This document shows positions 25,295 to 34,258 of a stretch of DNA of 60,810 nt, piece after piece; position 1 is the stretch's first letter, and each line of letters starts with the position of its first letter. The notes under the pieces are model-generated. The model was not told where the DNA came from and searched no databases. It was given only the letters and a program-made list of their open reading frames with translations. The stretch is from Robiginitomaculum sp. (GTDB lineage Bacteria > Pseudomonadota > Alphaproteobacteria > Caulobacterales > Maricaulaceae). The stretch is from NCBI GenBank assembly GCA_002733495.1, contig NVVV01000010.1:8799-69608 (forward strand), read 5' to 3'. The position numbers and the translations under genes were made by a program.

Positions 25295-26956
25295 GTGAAC
25301 AGCTTACTCAATACGCTTAACCAGTTTGGTCCAATGCGCCTGATTATCATCCTTGGGGTGACGATTGGCGTCACGGTCGCGCTGATGACAATGAGTTTTC
25401 GTATCGGCACAGCAGACAAGACGTTACTGTATTCTGGCCTGGACCTGAAAGAGGCCGCTGAGATCAGCGCGCGCCTGGATCAGATGGGTGTTGCCTATGA
25501 TCTGGGCGCTGGTGGTTCAACCATTTTAGTGCCGCGCAAGAAAGTCAATACAGTGCGCATGACCCTGGCCAGTGAAAACCTGCCGAGCTCCGGCTCCATG
25601 GGGTATGAAATCTTTGATCAATCCAGCACCATGGGACAGACCAGTTTTGCGCAGAACATGGCGCAATTGCGCGCTTTGCAGGGAGAACTGGAGCGGACCA
25701 TAACCTCTCTGGACGGGGTAAGCGCCGCCCGGGTGTTGCTGGTGCTGCCAAAACGGCGTCTGTTTGAGCGCGATGCACAACAGGCCAAGGCCTCGGTGGT
25801 CGTGCGTTTGCAGGCCAATATTATCGGGGTGACCCAGACTCAGGCTATCCGTCAACTGGTCGCCAGTGCTGTGCCGGGACTAAAAGCCGGGGCGGTAACT
25901 GTTGCCGATGAAGCCGGGCGCGTTCTGGCCCGCCAAGATGAAGAAGGGCAGGAAGGCGCAGCAAGTTCTGGTCAGCGGTCCATGATCGAGGCCACCTTGG
26001 CCAAGAAAATAACCGCCATGCTGACACCCATTACGGGGATAGAGGGGATACAGGTTCAGGTGAGTGCTGATCTGGATCTGGATCGCATTACCGAGCGCTC
26101 CACAACATATGACCCGGATAACCGGGTCGTCATATCCAGTGATACTTCCGAGGAAAGTTCAGACGAATCCGAAGCCAAAAACTCGGCCGCCGTTAGCGTG
26201 GGGGCCAATGTCCCCAGCGGGGATGATGCCAGCACAGACGATGGCGGCAAGTCTAATGCTGTGAGCACCCGTACCAGTGAAATCCTTAATTATGGTAATT
26301 CTAAAACCGAACGCACAGTGATAAGGGCCTCGGGGGCCGTAAAACGCCTCTCAGTGGCGGTCGTTGTCGATGGGACGCTCAGTACGGATGATGCCGGCGT
26401 GCAAACCTATAGCGCGCGCACACCTGAACAGATGGGCGAGATCGAAGCGCTGGTAAAAACGGCCATAGGCTTTGATACGGCCCGCGGTGATACGGTGACG
26501 GTGTCCAATGTGCGCTTTTCAAGACCCGAACCTATAGGTGAAGTGGCCGAGCCGGGCATGTTCGCCTTTAGCAAGGACGACATTATGCGGACGATAGAAT
26601 TGCTTATTCTGGCCGTGGTTTCCATTGCCATGATGATTTTTATCGTCAAGCCGCTGGTTTCTGGCATTGCCAGTGGTGGTGCAGGCGGCATGCCTAGGCT
26701 GGCAAGTGCCGGCGGTGCCCCTGCGCTGACAGGTCCCGAGGGCAGTATAACACCACAAATTCCAGCGGGGGCACCCTCCACGGTGCAAGGGGCTTTGCCG
26801 CCGCCGCAAATGAATTCTGACCTGGAAGATACCATCGATGTGGCAAAAATCCAGGGGCAGGTGAAGGCGTCCTCGGTCAATAAAGTTGCAGAAATTGTTG
26901 AATCCCATCCCGAAGAATCCATTTCGATTCTCCGGACCTGGCTGCATGAGGCATAA
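25295..26956 (+). CDS. fliF: Flagellar MS-ring protein FliF
   Basis: A 553-residue FliF, the membrane ring on which the flagellar basal body is built. There is an N-terminal membrane helix (LIIILGVTIGVTVALM), the YscJ/FliF domain (LLYSGLDLKEAAEISARLDQMGVAYDL, then GGSTILVPRKKVNTVRMTLASENLP), the C-terminal ring domain, and a second helix near residue 435 (LLILAVVSIAMMIFIVKPLV). The cytoplasmic tail ENTIDVAKIQG-like region ends in EESISILRTWL, the FliG-binding segment. Start GTG 25295 begins MNSLLNTLNQFG; an upstream GTG at 25262 is also in frame. fliG begins 3 nt later. Confidence 0.94.
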   Translation: MNSLLNTLNQFGPMRLIIILGVTIGVTVALMTMSFRIGTADKTLLYSGLDLKEAAEISARLDQMGVAYDLGAGGSTILVPRKKVNTVRMTLASENLPSSGSMGYEIFDQSSTMGQTSFAQNMAQLRALQGELERTITSLDGVSAARVLLVLPKRRLFERDAQQAKASVVVRLQANIIGVTQTQAIRQLVASAVPGLKAGAVTVADEAGRVLARQDEEGQEGAASSGQRSMIEATLAKKITAMLTPITGIEGIQVQVSADLDLDRITERSTTYDPDNRVVISSDTSEESSDESEAKNSAAVSVGANVPSGDDASTDDGGKSNAVSTRTSEILNYGNSKTERTVIRASGAVKRLSVAVVVDGTLSTDDAGVQTYSARTPEQMGEIEALVKTAIGFDTARGDTVTVSNVRFSRPEPIGEVAEPGMFAFSKDDIMRTIELLILAVVSIAMMIFIVKPLVSGIASGGAGGMPRLASAGGAPALTGPEGSITPQIPAGAPSTVQGALPPPQMNSDLEDTIDVAKIQGQVKASSVNKVAEIVESHPEESISILRTWLHEA

Positions 26957-26959
26957 GGC

Positions 26960-27994
26960 ATGGTAAGAGCCACAGGTCCCCGCCCCGTTGTTGATGATGT
27001 AACCCGCCTCAGCGGGGCCGATAAAGCTGCCATTATTTTGCTGGCACTGGGCGAAGAACATCATAAATTATGGGAATTAATGGATGATGAGGAGATCAAG
27101 GAAATCTCCCAGTCCATGTCCAATCTGGGCAATGTCACGTCCTCAGCGGTGGAAAAACTGATTATTGAATTTGTCAGTCAGATGTCGTCCACAGGCTCTA
27201 TTATGGGTTCCTATGATGCCACCCAACGCCTTCTGACCAGCTTTATGGACCCTGATAAAGTTGAAGGCGTTATGGAGGAAATCCGTGGCCCGGCAGGTCG
27301 GACCATGTGGGATAAGCTCGGCAATGTGAATGAAGGGGTGCTGGCCAATTATCTGAAGAATGAATACCCGCAAACCGTGGCTGTGGTGCTCTCCAAGGTC
27401 AAGGCCGATCATGCGGCTAGGGTTTTAAGTGCTCTGCCAGATGATTTTTCACTGGAAGTGGTGATGCGCATGTTGCGTATGGAGCCAGTACAAAAAGAAA
27501 TTATGGACGAGATCGAGGCGACTTTACGCCGCGAATTTATGTCTAACCTGGCCCGTACCAACAAACGTGACAGCCATGAAATGATGGCCGATATTTTCAA
27601 TAATTTTGACCGCCAGACAGAAAACCGTTTTCTGGCAGCGCTTGAAGAGCGAAATCGTGATGCCTCCGAACAAATCCGTTCCTTGATGTTTGTCTATGAA
27701 GACTTGCAAAAACTGGATCCGGGCGGGGCGCAAACCCTGCTTCGGGCGGTGGAAAAAGATCAATTGGCGCTGGCCATGAAGGGGGCCTCTGAGGCCCTGC
27801 GTAATTTATTTTTCTCGAACATGTCAGAGCGCGCTGCCAAAATCCTGCGTGAGGATATGGAGGCCATGGGGCCGGTGCGTCTGAAAGATGTGGAAGGCGC
27901 ACAACAAATGATGGTCAATCTGGCCAAGGACCTGGCAGCCAAAGGCGAGATACTGCTTGCTGATGGCGGCGCCGATGATGAGTTGATTTACTAG
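26960..27994 (+). CDS. fliG: Flagellar motor switch protein FliG
   Basis: A 344-residue FliG, the switch component that contacts the stator. N-terminal FliF-binding part ([30 protein letters not shown]), middle domain with EHPQTVA-like [26 protein letters not shown], and the C-terminal torque domain with [33 protein letters not shown], which carries the charged residues that meet MotA. It follows fliF by 3 nt and fliH starts 1 nt after its stop. Confidence 0.97.
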   Translation: MVRATGPRPVVDDVTRLSGADKAAIILLALGEEHHKLWELMDDEEIKEISQSMSNLGNVTSSAVEKLIIEFVSQMSSTGSIMGSYDATQRLLTSFMDPDKVEGVMEEIRGPAGRTMWDKLGNVNEGVLANYLKNEYPQTVAVVLSKVKADHAARVLSALPDDFSLEVVMRMLRMEPVQKEIMDEIEATLRREFMSNLARTNKRDSHEMMADIFNNFDRQTENRFLAALEERNRDASEQIRSLMFVYEDLQKLDPGGAQTLLRAVEKDQLALAMKGASEALRNLFFSNMSERAAKILREDMEAMGPVRLKDVEGAQQMMVNLAKDLAAKGEILLADGGADDELIY

Positions 27995-27995
27995 G

Positions 27996-28676
27996 ATGAC
28001 AACAGAAACAATAACCAAATTTTCTTTTGGGACGGAGTTTGCCGCCGATGGCACCATTCTGCGTGATGGGGAAAACTGGCGGCAGAGCTTTACCCGTGAG
28101 GAAACGGAGGCTGAATGTGAAAAAGCCTATGCACGCGGACGCGATGATGTGCTGGTGAAAACCGAAGAGGCAGCACTGCAAACCGTACAAACGCTCTCGG
28201 GGCAGTGCACACAAATTTTGTCCACGCTAAAAAGTCAAAGTGATGCCTGTCGCACGCAAGCCATGGAACTGGTCCTGGTCGCGGCCCGCAAGATTGCCGG
28301 GCAGGCCCTGGAGCAATTCCCGGATGCGCAGGTAGAAGACACGGTGCGCGAAGTCTTAAAAGACCTGCGCTCGGCCCCGCGCCTGGTGGTGACGTGCCCC
28401 AATACTGTTTCTGACAGTCTTACACACAAGCTTCAGGATATGGCGGCGCAAAGTGCCTTTGATGGGGCGCTGGAAGTCCGTCTTGATGAACAGGCCGCTG
28501 CAGGCGATGTCAATCTGGAATGGGCTCAGGGCGAAGTGTGCATCACAACAGAAGATATAGCGCAGCGTGTGGAAAAAACGATACGCCAATGGCTGGCCGC
28601 AACCGAAGAGCAGGAAGCCCAGCGCGACCTTTTCGCCCAGAATGATGATGGCGATGATCAAGTGGAGGGACAATAA
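27996..28676 (+). CDS. fliH: Flagellar export apparatus protein FliH
   Basis: A 226-residue FliH-like regulator of the export ATPase FliI. It has the expected layout: variable N-terminus, a helical stalk (AYARGRDDVLVKTEEAALQTVQTL) and a C-terminal FliH/YscL domain (ARKIAGQALEQFPDAQVEDTVREVL, then the WLAATEEQ end). Identity rests on position between fliG and fliN and on this layout; FliH sequences diverge strongly. Confidence 0.85.
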   Translation: MTTETITKFSFGTEFAADGTILRDGENWRQSFTREETEAECEKAYARGRDDVLVKTEEAALQTVQTLSGQCTQILSTLKSQSDACRTQAMELVLVAARKIAGQALEQFPDAQVEDTVREVLKDLRSAPRLVVTCPNTVSDSLTHKLQDMAAQSAFDGALEVRLDEQAAAGDVNLEWAQGEVCITTEDIAQRVEKTIRQWLAATEEQEAQRDLFAQNDDGDDQVEGQ

Positions 28677-28679
28677 TCC

Positions 28680-29075
28680 ATGTCCGAAATAGAATCAGAT
28701 ATTGAACTGCAAGAGTTTGACAAACCCGGTGAGGAGTCGGCGGATGATATGTCCGCAGAGGTCCCGGCACCCGAAGCGCCGCCAGCCGATGTTGCCGACG
28801 CCGAGGTTGAAGAAGAAAAAACCGCCGCTGACCTGGCGCCGGTTTATGATGTGCCTGTGCGCATTTCTGCTGTGCTTGGCAAAACCAAAATTAATGTCAA
28901 TGAATTGCTGGCCCTTAGCCGTGGATCCATCCTAGAGCTGGATCGCAAGGTTGGGGAAGCCATTGATATTTATGTAAATAACAGAATCGTTGCGCGCGGC
29001 GAAGTGGTGATTGTCGACGAGCAATTGGGCGTCACCATGACGGAAATTATAAAAAGTGAGGCCGGCAACACCTGA
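28680..29075 (+). CDS. fliN: Flagellar motor switch protein FliN
   Basis: A 131-residue FliN. A long acidic, Pro-rich N-terminus (about 55 residues) precedes the SpoA (FliMN_C) domain: YDVPVRISAVLGKTKINVNELLALSRGSILELDRKVGEAIDIYVNNRIVARGEVVIVDEQLGVTMTEII in order, given here only by its parts YDVPVRISAVLGKTKI and GSILELDRKVGEAIDIYVN. It forms the lower C-ring. It lies 3 nt after fliH, 28 nt before flbD. No fliM gene is in the window. Confidence 0.95.
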   Translation: MSEIESDIELQEFDKPGEESADDMSAEVPAPEAPPADVADAEVEEEKTAADLAPVYDVPVRISAVLGKTKINVNELLALSRGSILELDRKVGEAIDIYVNNRIVARGEVVIVDEQLGVTMTEIIKSEAGNT

Positions 29076-29103
29076 GGGTGACGCTGGCAAAAAGGAGAGA
29101 AAA

Positions 29104-30483
29104 ATGCGGGTATTAATCATCGGCAGCCTGGGCGGACAACTTGGCGAAGCGACCAAGATTGCCATGAAAACCGGCGCCAAAGTCGCGCATGTTGAAACCG
29201 TAGACGCCGCCGTGAATGCCCTGCGTGCGGGGCAGGGCGCTGATATTTTGATGGTCGATATTGGCAATGATATTGCGGCTCTGTCGGCGTCTTTGAAAAA
29301 AGAACGCATCCATGTGCCGATAGTAGCGTGCGGCGTTTCGGCGACACCTGCCGCCGCTGCGGCGGCCATTCGGGCCGGGGCCAAGGAGTTCATTCCCTTG
29401 CCACCGGACACGGACCTGATCGCTGCGGTTCTGGCTGCGGTGGCCGATGACGAGCGTCCAATGATTGCCCGTGACCCGGTGATCCGTAAAGTCGTGGCGC
29501 TGGCCGATCAGGTCGCCCAGTCCAATGCCTCCATTCTGATTACGGGCGAGTCTGGCTCCGGCAAGGAAGTGATGGCGCGCTATGTCCACGAAAAATCAAA
29601 ACGGGCCAGCAAGCCCTTTATTTCCATTAATTGCGCTGCGATCCCGGAAAACCTTTTGGAATCAGAGCTTTTTGGCCATGAAAAAGGGGCCTTTACCGGG
29701 GCCATCGCGCGCAGAATAGGTAAATTTGAAGAGGCCGATGGCGGTACACTGCTGCTGGACGAAATCTCAGAAATGGATGCTCGTCTGCAAGCCAAGCTGC
29801 TGCGCGCTATTCAGGAACGCGAGATCGACCGGGTTGGCGGCTCAAAGCCGGTTAAGGTGGATATTCGTATTCTGGCGACCTCTAACCGTGATCTGGCCGA
29901 GGCTGTCCGCGAAGGTATCTTCCGCGAGGATTTGCTGTTTCGTCTCAACGTGGTCAATCTGAAATTGCCGCCCTTGCGTGAGCGGCCTGGTGATATTGCG
30001 GCGCTGGCGGATTACTTTCTGACCCGTTATGCCGCTGCCAATGGTGTTCCGGCCCGTCCCATCTCCGAGGCGGCGCGCCATATTCTGCTGAACAGGGTTT
30101 GGCCCGGCAATGTGCGGGAACTGGAAAATGCCATGCACCGCGCCGTGCTTCTGGCCGAAGGCGATGAAATTGGCCCTGATGCCCTGCGTGCCCCCGATGG
30201 CAGCAAGTTAGGAGATACGGCCCCGCGCGGCGTGGTGCAAAGTGCCGCCGAGGCGGCACAGGCTTCTACCCAGAGCGCCGTAGGCCTGACCGTTGCACAG
30301 GTGGAACAGGACCTGATTCTGGATACGCTAACCCATTGCCTGGGTAACCGGACCCATGCGGCCAATATTCTTGGCATTTCCATTCGCACCTTGCGTAACA
30401 AGCTAAAATTATATGCCGATTACGGTGTGTCGGTGCCGGTGCCCGGCGGCGGCGGTGTAGGAAATATTGGGGCCATGGCCTAA
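29104..30483 (+). CDS. flbD: Sigma-54-dependent flagellar regulator FlbD
   Basis: A 459-residue NtrC-type activator. The N-terminal domain (about 1-115) is a degenerate receiver: Asp52 is present but the N-terminal acidic pair is replaced by GSLGG, as in FlbD, whose activity depends on FliX, not phosphorylation. The AAA+ domain has Walker A GESGSGKE, the sigma-54 contact loop GAFTGA, Walker B GGTLLLDEIS and VWPGNVRELENAM. The C-terminal Fis-type HTH is THAANILGISIRTLRNKLK. I chose ATG 29104 (AAGGAG upstream); the frame also extends back into fliN from GTG 29056. Confidence 0.93.
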   Translation: MRVLIIGSLGGQLGEATKIAMKTGAKVAHVETVDAAVNALRAGQGADILMVDIGNDIAALSASLKKERIHVPIVACGVSATPAAAAAAIRAGAKEFIPLPPDTDLIAAVLAAVADDERPMIARDPVIRKVVALADQVAQSNASILITGESGSGKEVMARYVHEKSKRASKPFISINCAAIPENLLESELFGHEKGAFTGAIARRIGKFEEADGGTLLLDEISEMDARLQAKLLRAIQEREIDRVGGSKPVKVDIRILATSNRDLAEAVREGIFREDLLFRLNVVNLKLPPLRERPGDIAALADYFLTRYAAANGVPARPISEAARHILLNRVWPGNVRELENAMHRAVLLAEGDEIGPDALRAPDGSKLGDTAPRGVVQSAAEAAQASTQSAVGLTVAQVEQDLILDTLTHCLGNRTHAANILGISIRTLRNKLKLYADYGVSVPVPGGGGVGNIGAMA

Positions 30484-30515
30484 TTTTAAACTAGCCAATA
30501 AGGACAGCGTATTTT

Positions 30516-32624
30516 ATGGCAGATTCAACAGGCATAAGCGCCGCCGCATCCGGATTTAACGCCAAGGCGTTTTCCAGTGCAATTTTGCGTGGCGATGTGG
30601 CGCTTGCGGTCGGCATTGTCGCTATTTTGATGATGCTGATCCTGCCTATGCCGTCCTGGCTGCTGGATATAGCGCTGGCTGTCTCGATCTCATTTTCCAT
30701 TCTGGTGCTGATGACCGCATTGTTCATCCAAAAGCCGCTGGAATTTAGTGCGTTTCCTGCGGTTTTGCTAATCGCCACCATGTTACGACTGGGGCTGAAC
30801 CTCGCCTCAACACGTCTGATTCTGTCTGATGGCTCGCAAGGCGCTGATGCGGCAGGGCGGATTATTCAGGGCTTTGGTGCGCTGATCACCCAGGGCAATT
30901 ATGTCATCGGTATTATTGTCTTTATCATTCTGGTGATCGTCAATTTTGTAGTCATCACCAAGGGTTCAGGCCGCATCGCCGAGGTGGCGGCACGCTTCTC
31001 TCTGGATGCTATGCCCGGCAAGCAGATGGCCATTGATGCTGATCTTAGCTCTGGCCTTTTGAAGGAAGACGATGCCCGCCAGAAACGTAAGGATCTGGAG
31101 GCGGAATCCAATTTTTATGGCTCAATGGACGGGGCTTCCAAATTTGTGCGCGGTGATGCGGTGGCCGGTTTGCTGATCACCGCCATTAACATTATTGGCG
31201 GCATGATTATTGGCGTGGGCCAGGAAGGCATGCCGTTTGCACAGGCGGCCTCAAACTACACCATGCTGACCATTGGTGATGGGCTGGTCAGTCAGATACC
31301 GGCGCTGGTTATCTCGGTCGCGGCGGGCCTTCTGGTGTCCAAAGCCGGGGTCGAAGGGGCCGCAGACAAGGCGCTTTTCTCGCAATTTACCGGCTATCCG
31401 CAGGGCCTGGTCATTGTTGCGGGGATCAGCCTGATCGCCGCTTTGCTGCCCGGCATGCCCTTTGTGCCTTTTGCTTTGATGACCATATTGCTCGGCGGAG
31501 GGGCCTGGTTGATTCATAAACGAAAATCCGCTGAAAAAACCAAGGTCGAAGAGGCCGCTGCCGAAGAGGCCAAGGAAAGTGAAGACGATGATCAGCCCAT
31601 CGCCGACAGCCTGCATATTGATGGGTTGAAGATTGAGCTTGGCTATAATCTTCTCAGCCTGATCAATGATATGGAGGGGCGCCGCCTGACCGATCAGATC
31701 AAGGCCTTGCGCCGCCAGATGGCGCAGGAAATGGGCTTTGTCATGCCGCCGGTGCGTATTCTGGATAATATGCAGCTTAAAGCCGACGATTATATGGTGC
31801 GCGTCAAGGAGATAGAGGCCGGTACCGGCATGTTAAAACTGGGGCATTTGCTGGTCATGGACCCGGCAGGCGCGCAAGTTGATTTGCCGGGCGATCATGT
31901 GAAAGAGCCAACCTTTGGTTTGCCCGCCACCTGGATCACCGAATCCTTGCGCGAAGAAGCCATGTTCAAAGGCTTGACGGTTGTCGACCCGGCCACCGTT
32001 CTGGCCACCCATTTGACCGAAATTTTACGCGATAACATGCCAGACCTTCTGTCCTTTGCTGAGACAGAAAAACTGCTGGAGGGTCTGGGCAAGGAAGATA
32101 AAAAGTTGCTGGAAGAGATCAGTCCTTCGCAAATCAGTCGCTCTGGCATTCAACAGATCTTGCAGGGGCTGTTGAAAGAACGGGTTTCCATTCGCGACCT
32201 GCCCGCCATTTTAGAAGCCATTGCCGAGGCCAGCGCCACAACACAAAATCTGGGCGCGGTTATCGAACATGTGCGTACCCGTCTGGCGCGACAATTGTGC
32301 CACGCGTCTGCCGCCCCCGATGGCACTCTGCCAATGCTGGGGCTGTCGCCGGAATGGGAACAGGCCTTTGCCGAGAACCTGTTAGGGGAAGGGGATAACC
32401 GTCAACTGGCTTTGCCGCCCTCAAAATTGCATGAATTTATCAATGCGGTGCGCGACAGCTTTGATGCGGCTGCCGAGGCCGGTGATGCGCCGGTCTTGCT
32501 GACCTCACCGGCAATCCGGCCTTTTGTGCGCTCCATCATCGAGCGTTTTCGCGGACAGACCATAGTGATGTCGCAAAATGAAATTCATCCAAAGGCGCGT
32601 CTGAAAGTAGTGGGGCAAGTCTAA
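30516..32624 (+). CDS. flhA: Flagellar export gate protein FlhA
   Basis: A 702-residue FlhA, main gate of the flagellar type III exporter. The N-terminal eight-helix membrane domain holds LNLASTRLILSDG and the FHIPEP-type cytoplasmic loop (SRFSLDAMPGKQMAIDADL, here RFSLDAMPGKQMAIDADLSS). A Lys/Glu-rich linker (about 340-360) leads to the cytoplasmic domain (LHIDGLKIELGYNLLSL, then SPSQISRSGIQQILQGLLKERVSIRDLP). The stop shares a base with the start of the next gene. fliR and flhB, often next to flhA, are absent here. Confidence 0.96.
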   Translation: MADSTGISAAASGFNAKAFSSAILRGDVALAVGIVAILMMLILPMPSWLLDIALAVSISFSILVLMTALFIQKPLEFSAFPAVLLIATMLRLGLNLASTRLILSDGSQGADAAGRIIQGFGALITQGNYVIGIIVFIILVIVNFVVITKGSGRIAEVAARFSLDAMPGKQMAIDADLSSGLLKEDDARQKRKDLEAESNFYGSMDGASKFVRGDAVAGLLITAINIIGGMIIGVGQEGMPFAQAASNYTMLTIGDGLVSQIPALVISVAAGLLVSKAGVEGAADKALFSQFTGYPQGLVIVAGISLIAALLPGMPFVPFALMTILLGGGAWLIHKRKSAEKTKVEEAAAEEAKESEDDDQPIADSLHIDGLKIELGYNLLSLINDMEGRRLTDQIKALRRQMAQEMGFVMPPVRILDNMQLKADDYMVRVKEIEAGTGMLKLGHLLVMDPAGAQVDLPGDHVKEPTFGLPATWITESLREEAMFKGLTVVDPATVLATHLTEILRDNMPDLLSFAETEKLLEGLGKEDKKLLEEISPSQISRSGIQQILQGLLKERVSIRDLPAILEAIAEASATTQNLGAVIEHVRTRLARQLCHASAAPDGTLPMLGLSPEWEQAFAENLLGEGDNRQLALPPSKLHEFINAVRDSFDAAAEAGDAPVLLTSPAIRPFVRSIIERFRGQTIVMSQNEIHPKARLKVVGQV

Positions 32625-32947
32625 TGACACCTAATATTCTTTCCGTTATGGAGCAAAGCTTCACAACCGCCGATCTGGTTTTGATCAGCGCAATCTCGCT
32701 GGTTTGTGCCGGTGTGATGCGCAATTATGCCAGCATCATCGTGACCGTATTTATTGCCTCGAGCGTTGATTTTATGCTGCCCGGCATTTTTGCCTTGCTC
32801 ACCGGCGCGCCGGTTGGTGAGGCCCTGACGGCCAGTTGGAACCGTCTGTCAGGCTATTCCAGTGTGGCGTTATTTGTGCGCGGTCTGGTTTATTTTGCTG
32901 CTATCAGTCTCCTTTTTGGCACCAAGGCGGCTTACGGGCGACGCTAG
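32624..32947 (+). CDS. Small membrane protein after flhA (paralogue 1)
   Basis: A 107-residue membrane protein with about three hydrophobic segments (LVLISAISLVCAGVM, IVTVFIASSVDFMLPGIFALL, VALFVRGLVYFAAISLLFG). It starts on the last base of the flhA stop codon (TAATG), so it is translationally coupled to flhA. It is related to the next gene: both have 107 residues, a D-x(3)-PG/PW element in the middle (SSVDFMLPGI versus LGADMAWPWI) and the same last helix (RGLVYFAAISLL versus RMVLYFAGISMI). I do not recognise a named family. Position suggests a flagellar export or motor accessory; this is inference. Confidence 0.75.
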   Translation: MTPNILSVMEQSFTTADLVLISAISLVCAGVMRNYASIIVTVFIASSVDFMLPGIFALLTGAPVGEALTASWNRLSGYSSVALFVRGLVYFAAISLLFGTKAAYGRR

Positions 32948-33016
32948 AGGCGTCATTTCTGGCCTGAATATTGCGAAACCTCCCTCGGGTTGTACGCAAT
33001 TGAAACAGGGGCCGTT

Positions 33017-33340
33017 ATGGAAATTCTCGATCTTGTCGGTGACGTTGCCTTCGCGCCCGGCGAACTGGCGGTTTATGCGACCATTGCCACCATTATTGGC
33101 CTGGCCACGGGGCAGTTTTCGCGCATTTGGCTGGCGGTCCTTCTGGCACTGGGGGCCGATATGGCCTGGCCATGGATTTTACAAGCCAGCAATGGCATGG
33201 ATATGGCCGAGGCGCGCAACGCCGCCATGGCCCATTTACAACGCGATGGCGGCGCCGCCATTGCCTTGCGCATGGTGCTCTATTTTGCCGGCATATCCAT
33301 GATCTTGGCGTTTAAACGCATGCTGGGCACAGAAAACTAA
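33017..33340 (+). CDS. Small membrane protein after flhA (paralogue 2)
   Basis: A 107-residue membrane protein, tandem paralogue of the preceding gene, with the same three-segment layout (ELAVYATIATIIGLATGQF, IWLAVLLALGADMAWPWIL, IALRMVLYFAGISMILAF) and length. I chose ATG 33017 with CAGGGG upstream over the TTG at 32990. It lies 69 nt after paralogue 1 and ends the fliF-flhA unit; palindromic repeats follow. Two diverged copies could form a hetero-oligomer in the membrane, but nothing shows the function. Confidence 0.72.
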   Translation: MEILDLVGDVAFAPGELAVYATIATIIGLATGQFSRIWLAVLLALGADMAWPWILQASNGMDMAEARNAAMAHLQRDGGAAIALRMVLYFAGISMILAFKRMLGTEN

Positions 33341-33381
33341 GGCGTTTCATATTCAGATGCGCCCTGCCATATGCCTGCTGA

Positions 33382-33487
33382 TGTCATTGCCGGGCTTGTC
33401 CCGGTAATCCATCCTTAGGGCAGGCTCAGGATGAGGAGGCGTATAAACGAAGACTGGATCACCCGAACGCGTCGGGTGATGACAATC
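33382..33487. repeat. Family 1 palindromic repeat with family 2 core
   Basis: Ends TGTCATTGCCGGGCTTGTCC at the left and its partial reverse complement CGGGTGATGACA at the right match the repeats at 11081, 11769 and 60407. The centre carries a family 2 fragment (GGCTCAGGATGAGG), so one element has inserted in, or recombined with, the other. Confidence 0.75.
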
Positions 33488-33621
33488 GTGGGTAGTCTTT
33501 CCAAGGTAAATATAATGCGAAATACCTTAGCGCGGAAGCGCGTATGGTATACTTGGTGAAACCTCGCGGAAACTGAACATGTTTACTAAACAAGTTCATA
33601 AAATATAATAAAAACAATAAG

Positions 33622-33653
33622 TTGACATGCCCCCCCCCTCCTCTTGCTATGAA
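33622..33653 (+). promoter_or_regulatory. Promoter with C9 tract in the -35/-10 spacer
   Basis: A perfect TTGACA at 33622-33627 is followed by nine C (33630-33638). Candidate -10 boxes are TGCTAT (33645-33650, 17-bp spacing) and the better TATGAA (33648-33653, 20-bp spacing). The lipoprotein start is 42 nt further on with GGAGGA at 33685-33690. Change of the C number by slippage would alter the spacing. Confidence 0.65.
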
Positions 33654-33694
33654 TGCGCTTGTGCGAGCAGCACAAGAAAAAGATGGAGGAAAAT

Positions 33695-34246
33695 ATGAAA
33701 ACGGGATTAATCACAGTTTTATTGATGGGAACAGCGTTGGCCTTGAATGGATGCGCATCAATACTACCTCCAATAGCTAGTCCAAATTGCCCATTGCCGG
33801 GTACTGGCCCAGGACCAATCAATTGCCCTTCGAGTGTGATGATGCCACTCGGTATACCAACGGCAGCCTCTGTCTTGGCAGACCAGTTTGATGCTTCAAA
33901 ATTCACAATTGATATGGGTGGCAGCAATGTGGCCTTGCCCACTACAGGCTTGTTCAATATCACGCTGAACAATAGCTCAGGCCAGCCGGTTTCACAGGCC
34001 GCATTCTCGTGGACAAAAAACGGAAACATTATTACCGTAAATAACCCGACAGCAGTTCATGACTGGATGGCATCAGTACCCGCTAATGTAAGCGGCATTG
34101 AAACAAAATTTGTCTCCATGCCTGTGAATACACATGTTGGTGTGAATGCTTATATGCTCTCAGTAAGTTATGATGGAGCTGTTCAGGCTACCGCCGGGCA
34201 AGTCTGGATGGAAAGCTGTGATAATAGCTTTTGTGCGCTTGAGTAA
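33695..34246 (+). CDS. Predicted lipoprotein of unknown function
   Basis: A 183-residue lipoprotein. The signal peptide (1-19) ends in a lipobox L-N-G-C with Cys20, so it is lipid-anchored, probably in the outer membrane. A Pro-rich linker (SILPPIASPNCPLPGTGPGP) follows, then a domain rich in Ser, Asn, Thr and Val with alternating hydrophobic residues that suggests a beta-sandwich; a CDNSFC pair near the end could form a disulfide. Start chosen at ATG 33695 because of GGAGGA and the signal peptide. No family recognised. The next gene, a lipoprotein with a protease motif, starts 12 nt after it. Confidence 0.75.
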   Translation: MKTGLITVLLMGTALALNGCASILPPIASPNCPLPGTGPGPINCPSSVMMPLGIPTAASVLADQFDASKFTIDMGGSNVALPTTGLFNITLNNSSGQPVSQAAFSWTKNGNIITVNNPTAVHDWMASVPANVSGIETKFVSMPVNTHVGVNAYMLSVSYDGAVQATAGQVWMESCDNSFCALE

Positions 34247-34258
34247 AAAAGAAATCTC

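Larger units (their letters stand above)
33341..33694. other. Gap with family 1 repeat and lipoprotein promoter
   Basis: 354 nt. The left half is the palindromic repeat at 33382-33487. The right half is AT-rich and contains the promoter with a C9 tract described at 33622-33653. No gene. Confidence 0.65.
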
